Assembly (NCBI RefSeq): GCF_932526225.1
Contig: NC_064037.1
Span: forward strand, 3,191,203-3,255,202
Reading direction: 5' to 3'
DNA from: Nematostella vectensis
Taxonomy: Eukaryota > Cnidaria > Anthozoa > Actiniaria > Edwardsiidae
DNA length: 64,000 bases
Numbering within the stretch: position 1 is the first letter of the stretch; every line of letters begins with the position of its first letter. The notes under the pieces are model-generated. The model made no database searches. It saw only the letters and a program-made list of their open reading frames with translations, and was not told the DNA's origin. This document shows, piece after piece, positions 1 to 11,300 of this stretch. Both the position numbers and the translations under genes were made by a program.

Positions 1-2494
1 ATGAATGGAATTTTATCGCAACTTTAGAAACTTCACTATTTATACGATACGCGGGCACACTCTTATTCGCTTATGTGCTGTTGCACATTTTTCCCTTTTT
101 TTCTTCCCTTTCTATTTTCAATCAGTAATTTTGTCGAGGGGTTGTTGATTTTTATCATGTTATTTGTTTTGATATCTAGGTGTGGGAATTGGTACATTTT
201 GGATCAAGATTCAAACAAATACCCTTCATCTATGTCACCACATGGTGCCCAAAATGTTGCCTAGGGTTTTTTTTTTCACAGAGATGCGCTGTCGAAGTTT
301 TCATAGAAATGCAAAAAGTTTATTATTATATTTTTTTTCCTCCTCCAAGTTAACTTAAAAGAGGGTTCAACATATTCATGGCATATATGATCCCTAAGGG
401 TTGCTGTTTTTTCTAACAAAATGGCAAGACAAGGATGAAAACGCAACACAAATCAAACATAATCGCATTAATCAAGTAGTTGCGTCTACTTAACTTCTCA
501 CTTGCTCTTGCGTTCCAGTGAGAATCGGAAAATCATGAGCGTTGCGCTTGCGTCCTAGTAAAATCCAACCTTAATGTTTCATGTATTCCTCTAAAAAACT
601 CCTTACACTCCTTCACTCTTGCCTAAGTACAGTCTGCACAATGTAATTGCACCTCATCATGGAATCTTCTTCAGGGTATCTAGTCTTTTGCGATGGTTTT
701 GACCTCTGTAACATAATGCACTTTGAGCTTAACTGCTTGCTTAAACCATGCATCCCCCAGGTACAGCAGAGCTGGCCTTAAGAGGCGGGAGAAAGGGGGC
801 ACAAGACAAAGACAATAGGTCCTAAAACTCCATGCAAACTAGCGTTGTCAACCCTTTCCCCTTGAATTGCTCTACATGTATCACCTATTTCCATACCACT
901 CTGAACGTGGACCTCCTTGTCTGCCACCCGAGTTACTTCTCCAATCCTAAGATGGTGCATTCACATCACCAAGAACAGGAGAGTTATGATAGCTTTCTGA
1001 GTGAGCAATCAGCGGTTGCATAAGCATAAAACATGCAAACTCTGAAGAGAAAATACAAAGCATTTATAAAAAATATAAAACATAATTATTATAAGTTATA
1101 GCATGACACAAGGGGAATTTAGTGATTAATACCCCTGAGGGATGATTAAGTTAGATGACTTTTTCCAGCCATCCCAAGGTTGCTGGAAATTGCATTCACA
1201 ATTAAATCACAAAATACCCTGAGAAGCCAAGCTATAACATTGTAACACCCTGATCATTGAGGAAATAGAACATTAAATGATGAGTTAGTTATGTTACGTT
1301 GAAGGAGCAAACATGGTTCAGTGAATCTACATTTTCACAAACAATCCTTAAAGCAACAACTACACAATAAAAAAGATTTACATATTTGCTCTACCGCCCA
1401 GCAGTTTTGTTATGTTATGTCAATGACAATCCCACATGGGCCTATAACGTTGTTTAGGTATCACAAGATTAAGGTATGGTGTCAATTCCTTTAATGCTGC
1501 CTTCTATTTGTTTCCTTTTGAAGATAAGTATTTTAGTAAACTTCCCTCATACATCTGAAATGTCATAACAAAGGATTCTTTCATCCAAATTTCCCTCAAC
1601 CTTATGCATAAAGGAAATAAAGAGGCATCTATTTTTAAGGTAATTTTGCTAGTAAACTTTTCTATGAAAACAAAAGAAACTGATGTGATCATGGTATTAC
1701 ATTACATAATTACATTTTATGAGTAAATTGTGTCACACTAGTCAAATTAAGTTTTACTAATTAAGTTTTACTGAGACCAGAAATACAATCTCTGTGCTAG
1801 CCAGTTGAAAATATATATTTTAGAGTTTTCTTTTAAAAATACCACTATTTATAAAAAAAAAAAAAAACAATCATCACATGCTGATTGGCTAATTCAGAGA
1901 AAGGAATGTTTGGTTTGAATAAGAATCTGTTGTGTGGTCAGTATGCATGAGCACAGAAAGGAACCCAGAACATGCCAACTTTTCTACCAAGTAAATTTCA
2001 GGCAAGTTTTCAATTAAAAAAAAAACCCTTTTATGGTCGTGCTAAAATACAGGTACCACCCCTTCCCTTATCATGGTGCCAATATACAAGTAGGAGTGGC
2101 ACCTACTTTGTTCATAATAAAAAGAAGCCAAAATAAATTCTTGACAGCTAAAGCCAAGGCAAGTGTGACTTAAGAATATTCTACACAGCTAAGAAGAAAT
2201 GTAGCTTCTATTATAACATATTTTTATAAACGTTCACGGCCGGCCATCAGCCTCGGACAGTATTTTCAAGACCTTGGTCCCGGTATTTCACAATACGGAC
2301 CTCCCACCCGGCAAATAACCCCTATTTATTAGGACGACCAATAGAAAGCCTTAGAAATCAATCCCCCCAACCCAAATCTAGCCTTTTGGCCTGCACGCCC
2401 CGCTTCCCCTTATCTTTATAATACTAGTACCAAAGATCCTGGCTACCCATTATGCCATTATTACTACCCATTATGCTGCTAATGCCTGTTAAAT
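1..2494. other. Non-coding left flank
   Basis: AT-rich sequence with homopolymer runs. The stretch downstream of the RNF146 stop codon (on the minus strand) must hold its 3' UTR. Only short open frames occur. One at 778-960 on the minus strand has a balanced amino-acid composition but no recognisable domain, start context or splice partners. I see no convincing gene here. Confidence 0.5.
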
Positions 2495-3487
2495 CTAATC
2501 CGGGTTGGAATCATCCCTTGGCTCACCATGTGTTGTCTCATCGGGGGCTGATTCCTTGTCGGATGTTGACGATGCCGAATCATCACAGTCCCTATTAGCT
2601 GCCTCTGTGGGTGACCCAGAAAGTGCTTGTACTGATACATCCTCAGTACTAGTCCACTGGTTATCGGCTGTAGAAGTTTCTGTTGTCTGATTTTTCAGAT
2701 CGGCAAGTTCAGAAACTGTAAGTCCCTTTAATCGTATTCCTGCAACACCTTTACGGTCAGCATTAGGTTTATCTCTTTTTATCCGGCGTCGCCTCCCGGG
2801 CTCATTCCTTCGCATTTGGAACATATTCTCGAAATCAATAAGGTATAGAAAGCCGGCAATCAATAATGTACAAGAACGCTTGCCTCCTTTGAATGCCGAC
2901 TCGACTTCTTTAGAGGTCTTAGTATCGTATTGCCACCAGCCATTGCGACCTTCGTAAAACCATACATACTCGTCGGCCGGAGGGTCTGAAGGTGCTTTAT
3001 CGGAGCTTGAAGACTGCCCAGACACGACTTTGACCAATGTCGGCTTGTCTAGGTAATCTGGCGATATAGGTTGGCGGCAAATCGCACATTTTCGGCTTCT
3101 AAGAGCCACTCCTTTGATGCAGAGAAAGCAAAACATGTGGCCGCATGGCAGACGAACGGGATACGAAGCTTGTTGCAAACATACGGGACAATCAGGCTGA
3201 TAATCCAACTCGAATATGTTTTGAAGAACTTCTTCTTCCTCTGTATCACCAAAAATACAACAGTATGAGACTAAATATCTTGGCGTAGATAAGTAAACGT
3301 ATACAGCTAGAATTGAGCATAAAAACATCAATTGTCAACAAAGATGTTCATGACAAGTGCAAATGTTTTCGAATTCATAACATAACTTTTTACCATTTTT
3401 CACAGGTTCTGCGGAGTCTGATACATCTTCCTTGGATGAGGATATATCACTCTGCCGTTCTTTAACATTTTCGGGACCTTCTGCCAT
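2495..3487 (-). CDS. RNF146: RNF146/Iduna-like E3 ubiquitin ligase (RING + WWE)
   Basis: Two coding exons, 3487-3394 and 3240-2495, joined in phase 1 (donor GTAAAAAG, acceptor GATACAG), give 279 aa. A C3HC4 RING finger spans about residues 49-86 (C49, C52, C64, H66, C69, C72, C83, C86; core LPCGHMFC). A WWE domain follows from about 121 to 195 (VWFYEGRNGWWQYD). The basic segment after it and the acidic Ser/Thr-rich tail also fit the family. In known RNF146 the WWE domain binds poly(ADP-ribose), which activates the RING, so that PARylated tankyrase targets such as axin are ubiquitinated and degraded; a conserved role is inferred. The start at 3487 is preferred over an in-frame ATG at 3331, because the latter lies in intron sequence before the acceptor. 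At 279 aa it is shorter than the vertebrate protein (about 359 aa), mainly in the tail. It is transcribed in the same direction as the ZNF451-type gene upstream. Confidence 0.93.
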
Positions 3488-4528
3488 GTAGATAGAAAAA
3501 TAATCGGGATAATTTTGTTCCGTGTTTTGCTGCAGATTTTACGAATCGCGGCTGTCAGGACTAGAACCCAGCCGCACGCGGACATAGTGCAGGGGTTTCG
3601 GATCCCAGATCCCAGCATTTATCAAAGAGGTTGGGGGGGGGGGGGGGGGGGGGGGGGGGAGGGGAGGACTGCGACGGGTGCTACTGGACCACCAGTACAA
3701 AGTTAAAAGAAAGTTAACCAATCAACATTATTTGCCTGCATCACATTGTTTTTTGTGTTATATTGTTCTATTCATATTGTTTTTATATAAGGGGCAGTGG
3801 TGGTTCTTTGTTATGTTGAAGTAGACAGCAACACAAGTAATGAAATGGGAGGGGCTCTAAGATGTGGTGAAACCCCAGTACAAATATACATAAAAACGAC
3901 TGAGGGAAACAAGTATTTATTTATTTCGTTTTCTCTTTTTTTACATAAGCGTTGTATTAATCAAATTCAACTTAGTTTATTGTCTCAACTGAACATCAAC
4001 TTAGAAGTCTTCATAATCTCCATACCATAAATCTTTAGAGTAATCTAAAATATTTTTGTGCCCCTATATTTTACAAACTTTGATTGAACATGGATTGGAA
4101 AAACAACCACTGACAGAGTTTATACCACCATATCAATCTTCGTGTTTAAGCTACCAGACACTGTGCTGCCTCAAGATGATGTATGACTGTCAGTTATGGG
4201 GTGTTCGAATAATTACTTGTCGGCAATGCTGTCGCTTTAAAAACTACTGGTTGTCAATGCTGTGCTAAGATGATTACTGGTCAGCAATATACTGTGCTAA
4301 TAATAATGGTTACTGGTTGGTAATGCTGTGCTATAATGATTATTGGTAGACAATGCTGTGCTATGGTGATTACTGGTTGGTAATACCGTGCTAATAATTA
4401 TGGTGACTGGTCGGCAATGCTGTGCTATAATGATTGCTGGTCGACAATGCTGTGCTAGAAAATAATCACTAGTTGGTATTACTGTTTTAAGATAATTTGT
4501 TGTAGTCAGCAATGCACTGCTTTTATAA
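3488..4528. other. Intergenic: poly-G tract and degenerate repeats
   Basis: The gap between RNF146 and the ZNF451-type gene, both on the minus strand. It holds a G-run of about 30 bases at 3630-3659, which is a likely assembly weak spot, and a 3.7-4.1 kb AT-rich stretch without a gene. From about 4190 it holds the repeat described separately. Confidence 0.6.
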
Positions 4529-4560
4529 TTACTTATCAGCAATGCTGTTGCACAGAGCAA
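4190..4560. repeat. Degenerate tandem array copying the stop-codon region of the ZNF451-type gene
   Basis: About ten imperfect units of roughly 33-40 bp share the core gtcagcaatgctgtgctata and vary as ggttggtaatgctgtgctat. The gene-proximal unit (about 4523-4555) is the last coding segment of the ZNF451-type gene (reading CNSIADK-stop on the minus strand, stop at 4531-4529). The array therefore extends from the coding end into the 3' flank. Divergence between units shows it is older than the near-perfect arrays elsewhere in the window. Confidence 0.75.
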
Positions 4561-7366
4561 ACACTGTGTCCACTGTCTTGTGATGGGGGTTTACCAAGTG
4601 AATCTCTCGGTTACATCTAGAGAGCTGGTTTTGAAGTTCCTGAAATCCACAATCCCCAGACAGGACAGTGAAGGGGATGGACTTTGGAAGCATGATGTCA
4701 AGCTTGTAAGCCTGTGATAAAGAAAAACTGTGGATTGTAATTCCACTTACCTCTATCTAAATTTAATATTCAATAAAGGATAGACCATTTTAAGATGTTT
4801 CACTGTGTGGCTGGGGGGAGGGGTATTTTTATATTAATGAAAATTTTCTCCCCTCCCCCCCCCACTATAATATTATATATAACACTTGTCAGACACTGGG
4901 AATTGCTTTGTAGGAGACTAGTCACTTGTCAAAGCATAAACACAAATGTAGAGCACACGATTCCCCTCTGAGAGAAGTGAAGCACACATCCCAGACCAGG
5001 GCTAACCTGAGCACATAGCGCAAAGTCTGCTGCATCCTTTGAACCACTGCATTTTGGGTGCAGGTAAAAACAGTTGTGATTCTCCAGTTCCTGAAAAAGA
5101 GCTGAACCCTTGGGCGGGTCCCAGGAGGTGTTGCCACTCCAGAACCCCCAGACAAATGTTCTCTGAGAAAATGGTAGGTCTGATTTGAAGATTCCTTTCC
5201 AGTTATCAATATCAACCTGGAAAACATACAGAACAAGTTTCCTCTAACAAGATTGTAAAAAGTGTAGTAGTTTTTTTTTCAGTTGGCTCTTACCAGCACA
5301 ATATGTCGCATGTTCCGCAAAAATGGCACTTCTGGTTGTCTGTCACAAGTATTTGAAGTCAAAGATGATTGGACCACATCCATTGAAGGATTCACAATTG
5401 ATGAAGTAGAAGAGACATTACTTGACCTTGAAATTCCATGTTTTCTCTCTCTTGTTCTTGCTTTTCTTCTCTGGGTCTTACTCAAAACAGTTATGTTTGT
5501 TTGTTTTGGGGGTTTCTCACCAGGTTCCTATTCTAAGGGTTTGTTTGAAGTACAATTGGTAAAATTTGAGCTAGAAACCACCACGGTGGTTCCATTCACA
5601 AGTCTCCTCATTTCTGTTGGTTGGCCATTCCTAATGGTACATTCAAAAGTCATAGGCTGCTTGATAGCGTCAAGTTTTCCAGTGGATGAGAAAGAAGTGT
5701 TAGTGCTTGTAGAAATGTCATGTCTTGCCTTCTTGGCAGGTGGTCCACCATGTGACGGGTTTGATGCTTTCAGGCCATAGCCAGCCTTATAGGAAAAAAA
5801 GAAGCCACAACTTAATATAAATCTATCAGGACTTACTTTCTTTAACCAACACTGATTACTCAACAAGTGGAAAGGTTACAAGCACTACCATTTCCTTTAT
5901 CAATAAACAGAGGTGGAGAGAGGAACAAAAAGAGGAACATTTTCTTTATCAATAACCAAAGCTCAGTGGCATAGGCCTGCCCTGAGGGTTCAATCCCAGG
6001 CCATGTCAACTTGAAGTTTTTTTAGAAGTGTAGAAACCTGGCTTTCTGCATTGGGGACTGTGAATCACTCAAGATAGGGCCAAAACAGGGGGGGAGGGAA
6101 GTACTGAGGGGACTTAAATTATAATGAACCCCCAGATTGATTGGCTCTTCTTGAAGCCTACAGGACTTACCTATAACACCAAAAGTATGACAGATACCCA
6201 AAGGAACAAGGAAGACCCTAATCATCTCCACTTAAGAAACACCTGGAACCTGCTACCTACTTGAGTTAGCTGTGCTGTCAGTGAGACAGTCTGTGGTTGC
6301 AAGCATTTCATTCTAATGTGTTCCCTAATGCCACCTTCTGTTTGGAATCATTTACAGCACTGCAAAAATAAATTGGGCAGGTATTTTTTATCTTCAAATA
6401 GATTTGACAATCAGGTCTACAATCTTATCATTATTTTATTATTTTTTTTTTTTTTTTGGGGGGGGGGGGTTAGATAACAAGTCTCTATACTTTCTTTTTG
6501 GGGAGCCTTTTATTTACTGTAGTTATAAGGTAAAAATAAAAAAACATCTGTCTGTCTGACAGACCCTGCCCCAACTGTCATAGATGTAGCCCCTACCCCA
6601 CACCCACCACCACCACCACCCCTCAGACTTATACTGTAAAGTTATGAAGTAGGAGTAATGATCACCAATGTATTTTATCAGTTCCTAGTAACCATAAATA
6701 CAAAAGTGTTACTTTTGTTAAACTCACCTTAAAGCATGCATAAGGCTTACTACTGTATCCTGCTTTAGAAGAAGAACTCACTGAAGAACTAGATGAGGAA
6801 CTTGTTATGCATCTGGATGACGACATTGCTGTAGACTTTGATGACGATATTGTTATAGACTTTGATACAGGGTGGTGAAGAGGGGGGGCCCATCACGAAT
6901 CACGAAAATACTCTTCACCACCCTGTTGATAAGGAACTTGCAGTAGACCTTGATGATAAACTTGCTGATGATAAACTGTCTAAAGACCTTGATGAAACTG
7001 CAGTGTTATAAGAACTACTGACTTGGTCAATATCCATTGCACCATCCGAAAAAATCTCTATAACATCATAGTCTATTTCAATATCAAGTTCCATAGGTGA
7101 TTCTCCATTCTCTTGTGTGACTGCTGCAGTTATCCTATTTATTTGGCAGGAAGTATTCTCTTTAAAATAATTTTGAGCAATTTCATCATCCCCAGGACGC
7201 TTTGTAGCAGCATTATCTACCCTGTTTGGAAGGGACCCTCTTTTGCTGTTGTAGTCTTTTTGGGGCTTGCATGCTTATCTTGATCGTCTTGTATGTGGAT
7301 GACCTCCGGTGGCGGCTTGAGTAACCTTCGGTCTTTTATTACCTTGACAATTACAATGTCATCCAT
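4529..7366 (-). pseudogene. ZNF451-type PIN-like domain gene, coding sequence interrupted
   Basis: Minus-strand chain: 7366-6728, 5785-5294, 5216-5007, 4711-4529, all junctions in phase 0. The last two exons encode a well-conserved PIN-like domain (VDIDNW; FVWGFWSGNTSW; CSGSKDAADFALCAQ; IPFTVLSGDCGFQELQNQL; LVNPHH) that I match to the C-terminal domain of vertebrate ZNF451, a SUMO E3/E4 ligase. No zinc fingers or SUMO-interacting N-terminus are visible; upstream is serine-rich and acidic. The upstream exons carry three lesions: a one-base frame change near 7230-7250 (C4/A5 homopolymers), a 60-bp palindrome at 6867-6926 that shifts frame, and an in-frame TAG at 5530-5528 inside an otherwise open 492-nt exon. 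The PIN exons themselves are intact. It could be a decaying allele or gene, sequencing error at one or two sites, or an unmodelled splice pattern. Function is unknown; PIN-like folds are nuclease-related. Confidence 0.7.
6867..6926. mobile_element. 60-bp palindromic mini-element with 4-bp target duplication
   Basis: Perfect 16-bp inverted arms, acagggtggtgaagag (6867-6882) and its reverse complement (6911-6926), enclose a 28-base loop and are flanked by TGAT on both sides (6863-6866, 6927-6930). It sits in the serine-rich first exon of the ZNF451-type gene. Removing the element plus one TGAT copy (64 bp) rejoins the two flanking open frames, which otherwise are out of frame, so it reads as a recent insertion. 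The transposon family is not recognised. Confidence 0.75.
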
Positions 7367-8379
7367 CTGTCCATTGAATCTATGAACAAGAAGTACAAAA
7401 ACCGTTAGGCATTGCTTTTTAATAAGTTAGTTACCCTCTCTCCTCCGGGGATCTTCAAATTTTACCAGCGGGTTGTTTTGATTTTCCAAGCGTTACTTTC
7501 CAGGCCCAAAGCCAGGGGTGGTTCGGGGGGGTTGGACGGACCCCCCCCCCCCCCCACCCGGCTTGAAGGTCCGCTCAGAGTTAACAAAAATTTATAACCT
7601 TTGGCTGGTGATATACCGTGCACATCAATGTCTTTAAAATGATTATAAAATTATTTTTATGATAATTATCTTTATTATTACCGCTATATGTTAAAAAGTA
7701 CCCTATTAATGATTTTTCTAATACAAGATGGATTGCCTAATGTAATAAGGCGAGGAGAGGAGCATACCGGAAATAAGGTCCGCTGAAATGAAAAAAACGA
7801 ACCACCCCGCTCAAAATCCTGGCTACCAGGGCTACGGGCCTGGTTCCTAACTTCCAGACGTATTTAAACTTAGTGTGTGAACACGGACAGGAAGACTTAC
7901 CAATCAATTACTTGTTTTTCGAATGGGGAATCATATAAAGTGGCAAGTTATCCATAAAAGACTAAGAATCCATCGTCTTGAGCTGAGAAAGCTGAGAGCG
8001 GCTCGTTTTGAAATTTCCCGGGCAGCCTCGCTTTTGTAAACTACAGGAAGCCCAAGCCAGTAAAAATCAAAGGACTTAAACACGTACACACGAGAAAAAA
8101 GATAAACGAGAAAAAGCTTGAATTTTAACCAGACAAAATAAAATTAAAAAATGAATAAGTTTTTTTTTTTTTACCCGAAGACTAATGGGAGTTTTTTTTT
8201 TACCTCATATAGTTTCTCCCCTAACTCTCCCCTCCCCTCTAAGGAAAATTAGCACCCACCAACCACTCCACCAAGTCGTATCACTTCTGTTTCGTGCTCA
8301 TAGTCTTGGCCCATGTTTGGTGTTTTGTAGTCTTTTTTGTAATCTAAGTCTGTTGCCCATCACAGGGTGGTCCTCTGTC
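7367..8379. promoter_or_regulatory. Shared intergenic region between divergent ZNF451-type and AGPAT5-like genes
   Basis: About 1 kb separates the two divergent start codons, so this region must hold both promoters. It also contains a C-run of about 14 bases at 7541-7554 and repeat-like sequence (7500-7600, 7990-8030). No TATA box or known motif could be assigned. Confidence 0.4.
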
Positions 8380-11300
8380 ATGTTTTCTTTGTTATTTTAT
8401 CTGCACTCTCTTCGTTTCGTCGTCCCTGCCGGCATAATGATCGGAGTTGCGCCTCAGTATTTGTCCATGTGGATGGCATGGCGCTTACTGTCGGCACCTT
8501 TGCCTCGTCGTGTATACGAGCGTGGAGATGAATGCATGTACGACATGTATCAATCTCTGATATGCTTTTTCTTTGAGACGTACACGGGAGCAGAGGTGAG
8601 CATAAATTTGCGTATATTCACCGCGAAGGTATATTAACCCAGCCTGCTGCTCAAAACAAATCACACACGCCACTTGTCAATGAAATCCAAGAAATGCAGT
8701 CTAGGGATTTTACTCTAGAGAAAAAGTAGCTGCTTTTATTAAGGGAAGTCATAGTTTGTATTTATTATTCATCAAAATTTAGTCAGAACAGAGAATGATT
8801 GTTGTTTCAGGTGATTCTTTATGGTGATCAAATACCCTGGGATAAAAAAGAGAATGTTGTATTCCTATGCAATCATCAGAGTACAGGTACTGAATAACAA
8901 GAAAATTTAAAAAAAATATTCCTTTCCGTTCTAGACTTTCCTCCCCCTTTCATATAGGTTCCCCTACCCCTTCCATCGAGGCCCATCTTCATCTATGCTC
9001 CCCACACCCACCCACCCAGGCCCCCTTTTCCACCTAGGCCTCTCTGCTCCCATCTAGGTTCTTTTCCCTCCTCCTCTCCCTCTCCCTTCTAGGCTCCCTT
9101 CCCTCTCCAACCTAGTTACCTTAGTGTCAGGCCCTTTTATTGTTCCCTTTGAATTATATACCTGATACCAAGATGGCAACAGAAGCATGAATCAAATACA
9201 ATTTTGATTGCGTTTGACATTTTTTATTAATGTGTTGTGAGATTTTAAGATAAGTTGACTCCAGGGGCATTTTTCGCATATTATTCATAAAACTACTAGG
9301 TTCTGAGACTATAAAATATTCCATTAACATTTATTTTTCTTTTATTTTTGAATGATGATAAAACAGCTGTTTTTGGTTTCTTTTTAATAATTTTAACAAT
9401 AGCTGCATCAAAACTTTTTGTTCGCCCCAGCAAATGTAGTTGCATATGCCCTTTTTTCTCAACCTCGTTTCTCCTAGTTTTTATCTTGATCGTGTGGATA
9501 TCTCAAACTATGAATACAATATAATGATTTTTAATTTGTATTTACCTTTCCTTCTTTGTAGTTGACTGGCTTGTTGCAGACCTTCTAGCAATTCGACAGG
9601 GATCTTTAGGCCGAATTAGATATATCTTGAAAGATGGGCTGAAATTCTTGCCACTGTATGGTTTCTACTTTGGTCAGGTTAGTAAGTGTACATTGAAATG
9701 ATTTTATGTTTCAATGTGTTTTATTTAAGCTATGACTATATAGCATATAGTTTTGATTGTCTTTTTTGCTTTATGCAGCATGGTGGCATTTATGTGCGAC
9801 GCAGTGGACCTCGTGACCATTATCATATTATCAGGTATATTACACTTTTGTACTTTTTTCAATTGAGATGGTATGTTATTCATTTTGTTGTTTCTATTTT
9901 TTTTTTTCAGAAAGCTTGACCAACTTAAGAAAAATAACACCCCAGTAAGTATAAATTTTGAATGCCGAGTTTTAAAATTTTGAATGGAGAATGTATTCTT
10001 TTAGAGGATGAAAGGATATGCCTTAACCAATAATTGTATTTTACTGGAAGAAGATTCCATTTTCTTACATATCTTCTTTGTAAAATTCTGGTTCTATTGG
10101 AGGGCCAGTGTAGTGTTTTCATACCTGTCAACCCCAGAAAATCTCATGGCTTGGGTTTTTTTTGGGGTAGGGACTTGTATTTTACTGGAAGATTCCATTT
10201 TCTTTCATATCTTCTTTGTAAAATCCTGGTTCTATTGGAGGGCCAGTGTAGTGTTTCATACCCGTCAACCCCAGAAAATCTCAAGGCTTGGGGTTTTTTG
10301 GGGGGGAGGGGTGTGGTATAATAATTATTTTTTACCATGTCACATGCTTTTATTAACACAGGTATCCCAACAGCTGCACCTTTGCCCCTGTTCTAGCTAC
10401 CTTTAACTAACATCTTCTATACCATACAATAATGATTTTACAATATTCCTTCTGTATAGATGTGGCTGGTGATATTTCCTGAAGGCACAAGGTATAACAT
10501 TGATAGACCAGAAAGCATAGAAAAGAGCAAGGCATTTGCAGAGGGAGAAGGTAAGAAGCACAGCCAGATCTTTGATTATAATAAGCAAACTAGAAATATC
10601 TTTGGACATTTTAATGCTGGTTGAGTATGGATTCTGTAAAAAGAAATTTATTTGGTAGACGACTGGAAATTGAGGTTTAGAGGGGGATGGTGGTTTGACA
10701 TAGAGTATTGCTAAAAACGAATAGAACTAGTTCAAAAAAATTATTGTCTTTTATCAAGCATTCGATATACTGTTTCATAGCTGTCAACCCAACTTGGACA
10801 GAAATCTTGTGAAATCGGTTGAAATATGTGAAAAAACCCAAGAGAGCCAATGCGGATGAATACAGAGAATGTATAAACATTCTCACAAAAATAGGGCTTG
10901 TGATGATGTCCAAAATCTTGTGACACCTGCCTAATTGCGTGAATAGTTGACAGCTATGCTATATACATGCACATTTATTTAAAAAAAGGCAAAAACACAT
11001 CTTCTCATGTCCATCCTCCCACTGAGAGACTGTACTGTCGGATTCCTTTTTTGAAATCATATTTCTACCTCCCAGCCATTCTATGTCTTGTATGTATCTG
11101 GTATGCACACTATCATATTTCTACCTCCCAGCCATTCTATGTCTTGTATGTATCTGGTATGCACACTATCATATTTCTACCTCCCAGCCATTCTATGTCT
11201 TGTGTGTATCTGGTATGCACACTATCATATTTCTACCTCCCAGCCATTCTATGTCTTGTATGTATCTGGTATGCACACTATCATATTTCTACCTCCCAGC

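Noticed and set aside
778..960. 60-codon minus-strand frame with protein-like composition
   Set aside because: No domain, no start context, no splice partners; too short to support.
3241..3331. Upstream in-frame ATG extension of the RNF146 exon
   Set aside because: The extension is intron sequence; the spliced first exon at 3487-3394 joins in phase and gives a better N-terminus.
5955..6000. tRNA-like box A (gctcagtggc) and box B (gggttcaatccc)
   Set aside because: The boxes are only about 15 bases apart and no cloverleaf forms; perhaps a tRNA-derived SINE remnant, not a tRNA gene.
8185..8379. N-terminal extension of the AGPAT5 frame
   Set aside because: Residues before 8380 do not resemble the family; the internal ATG gives the expected N-terminus.
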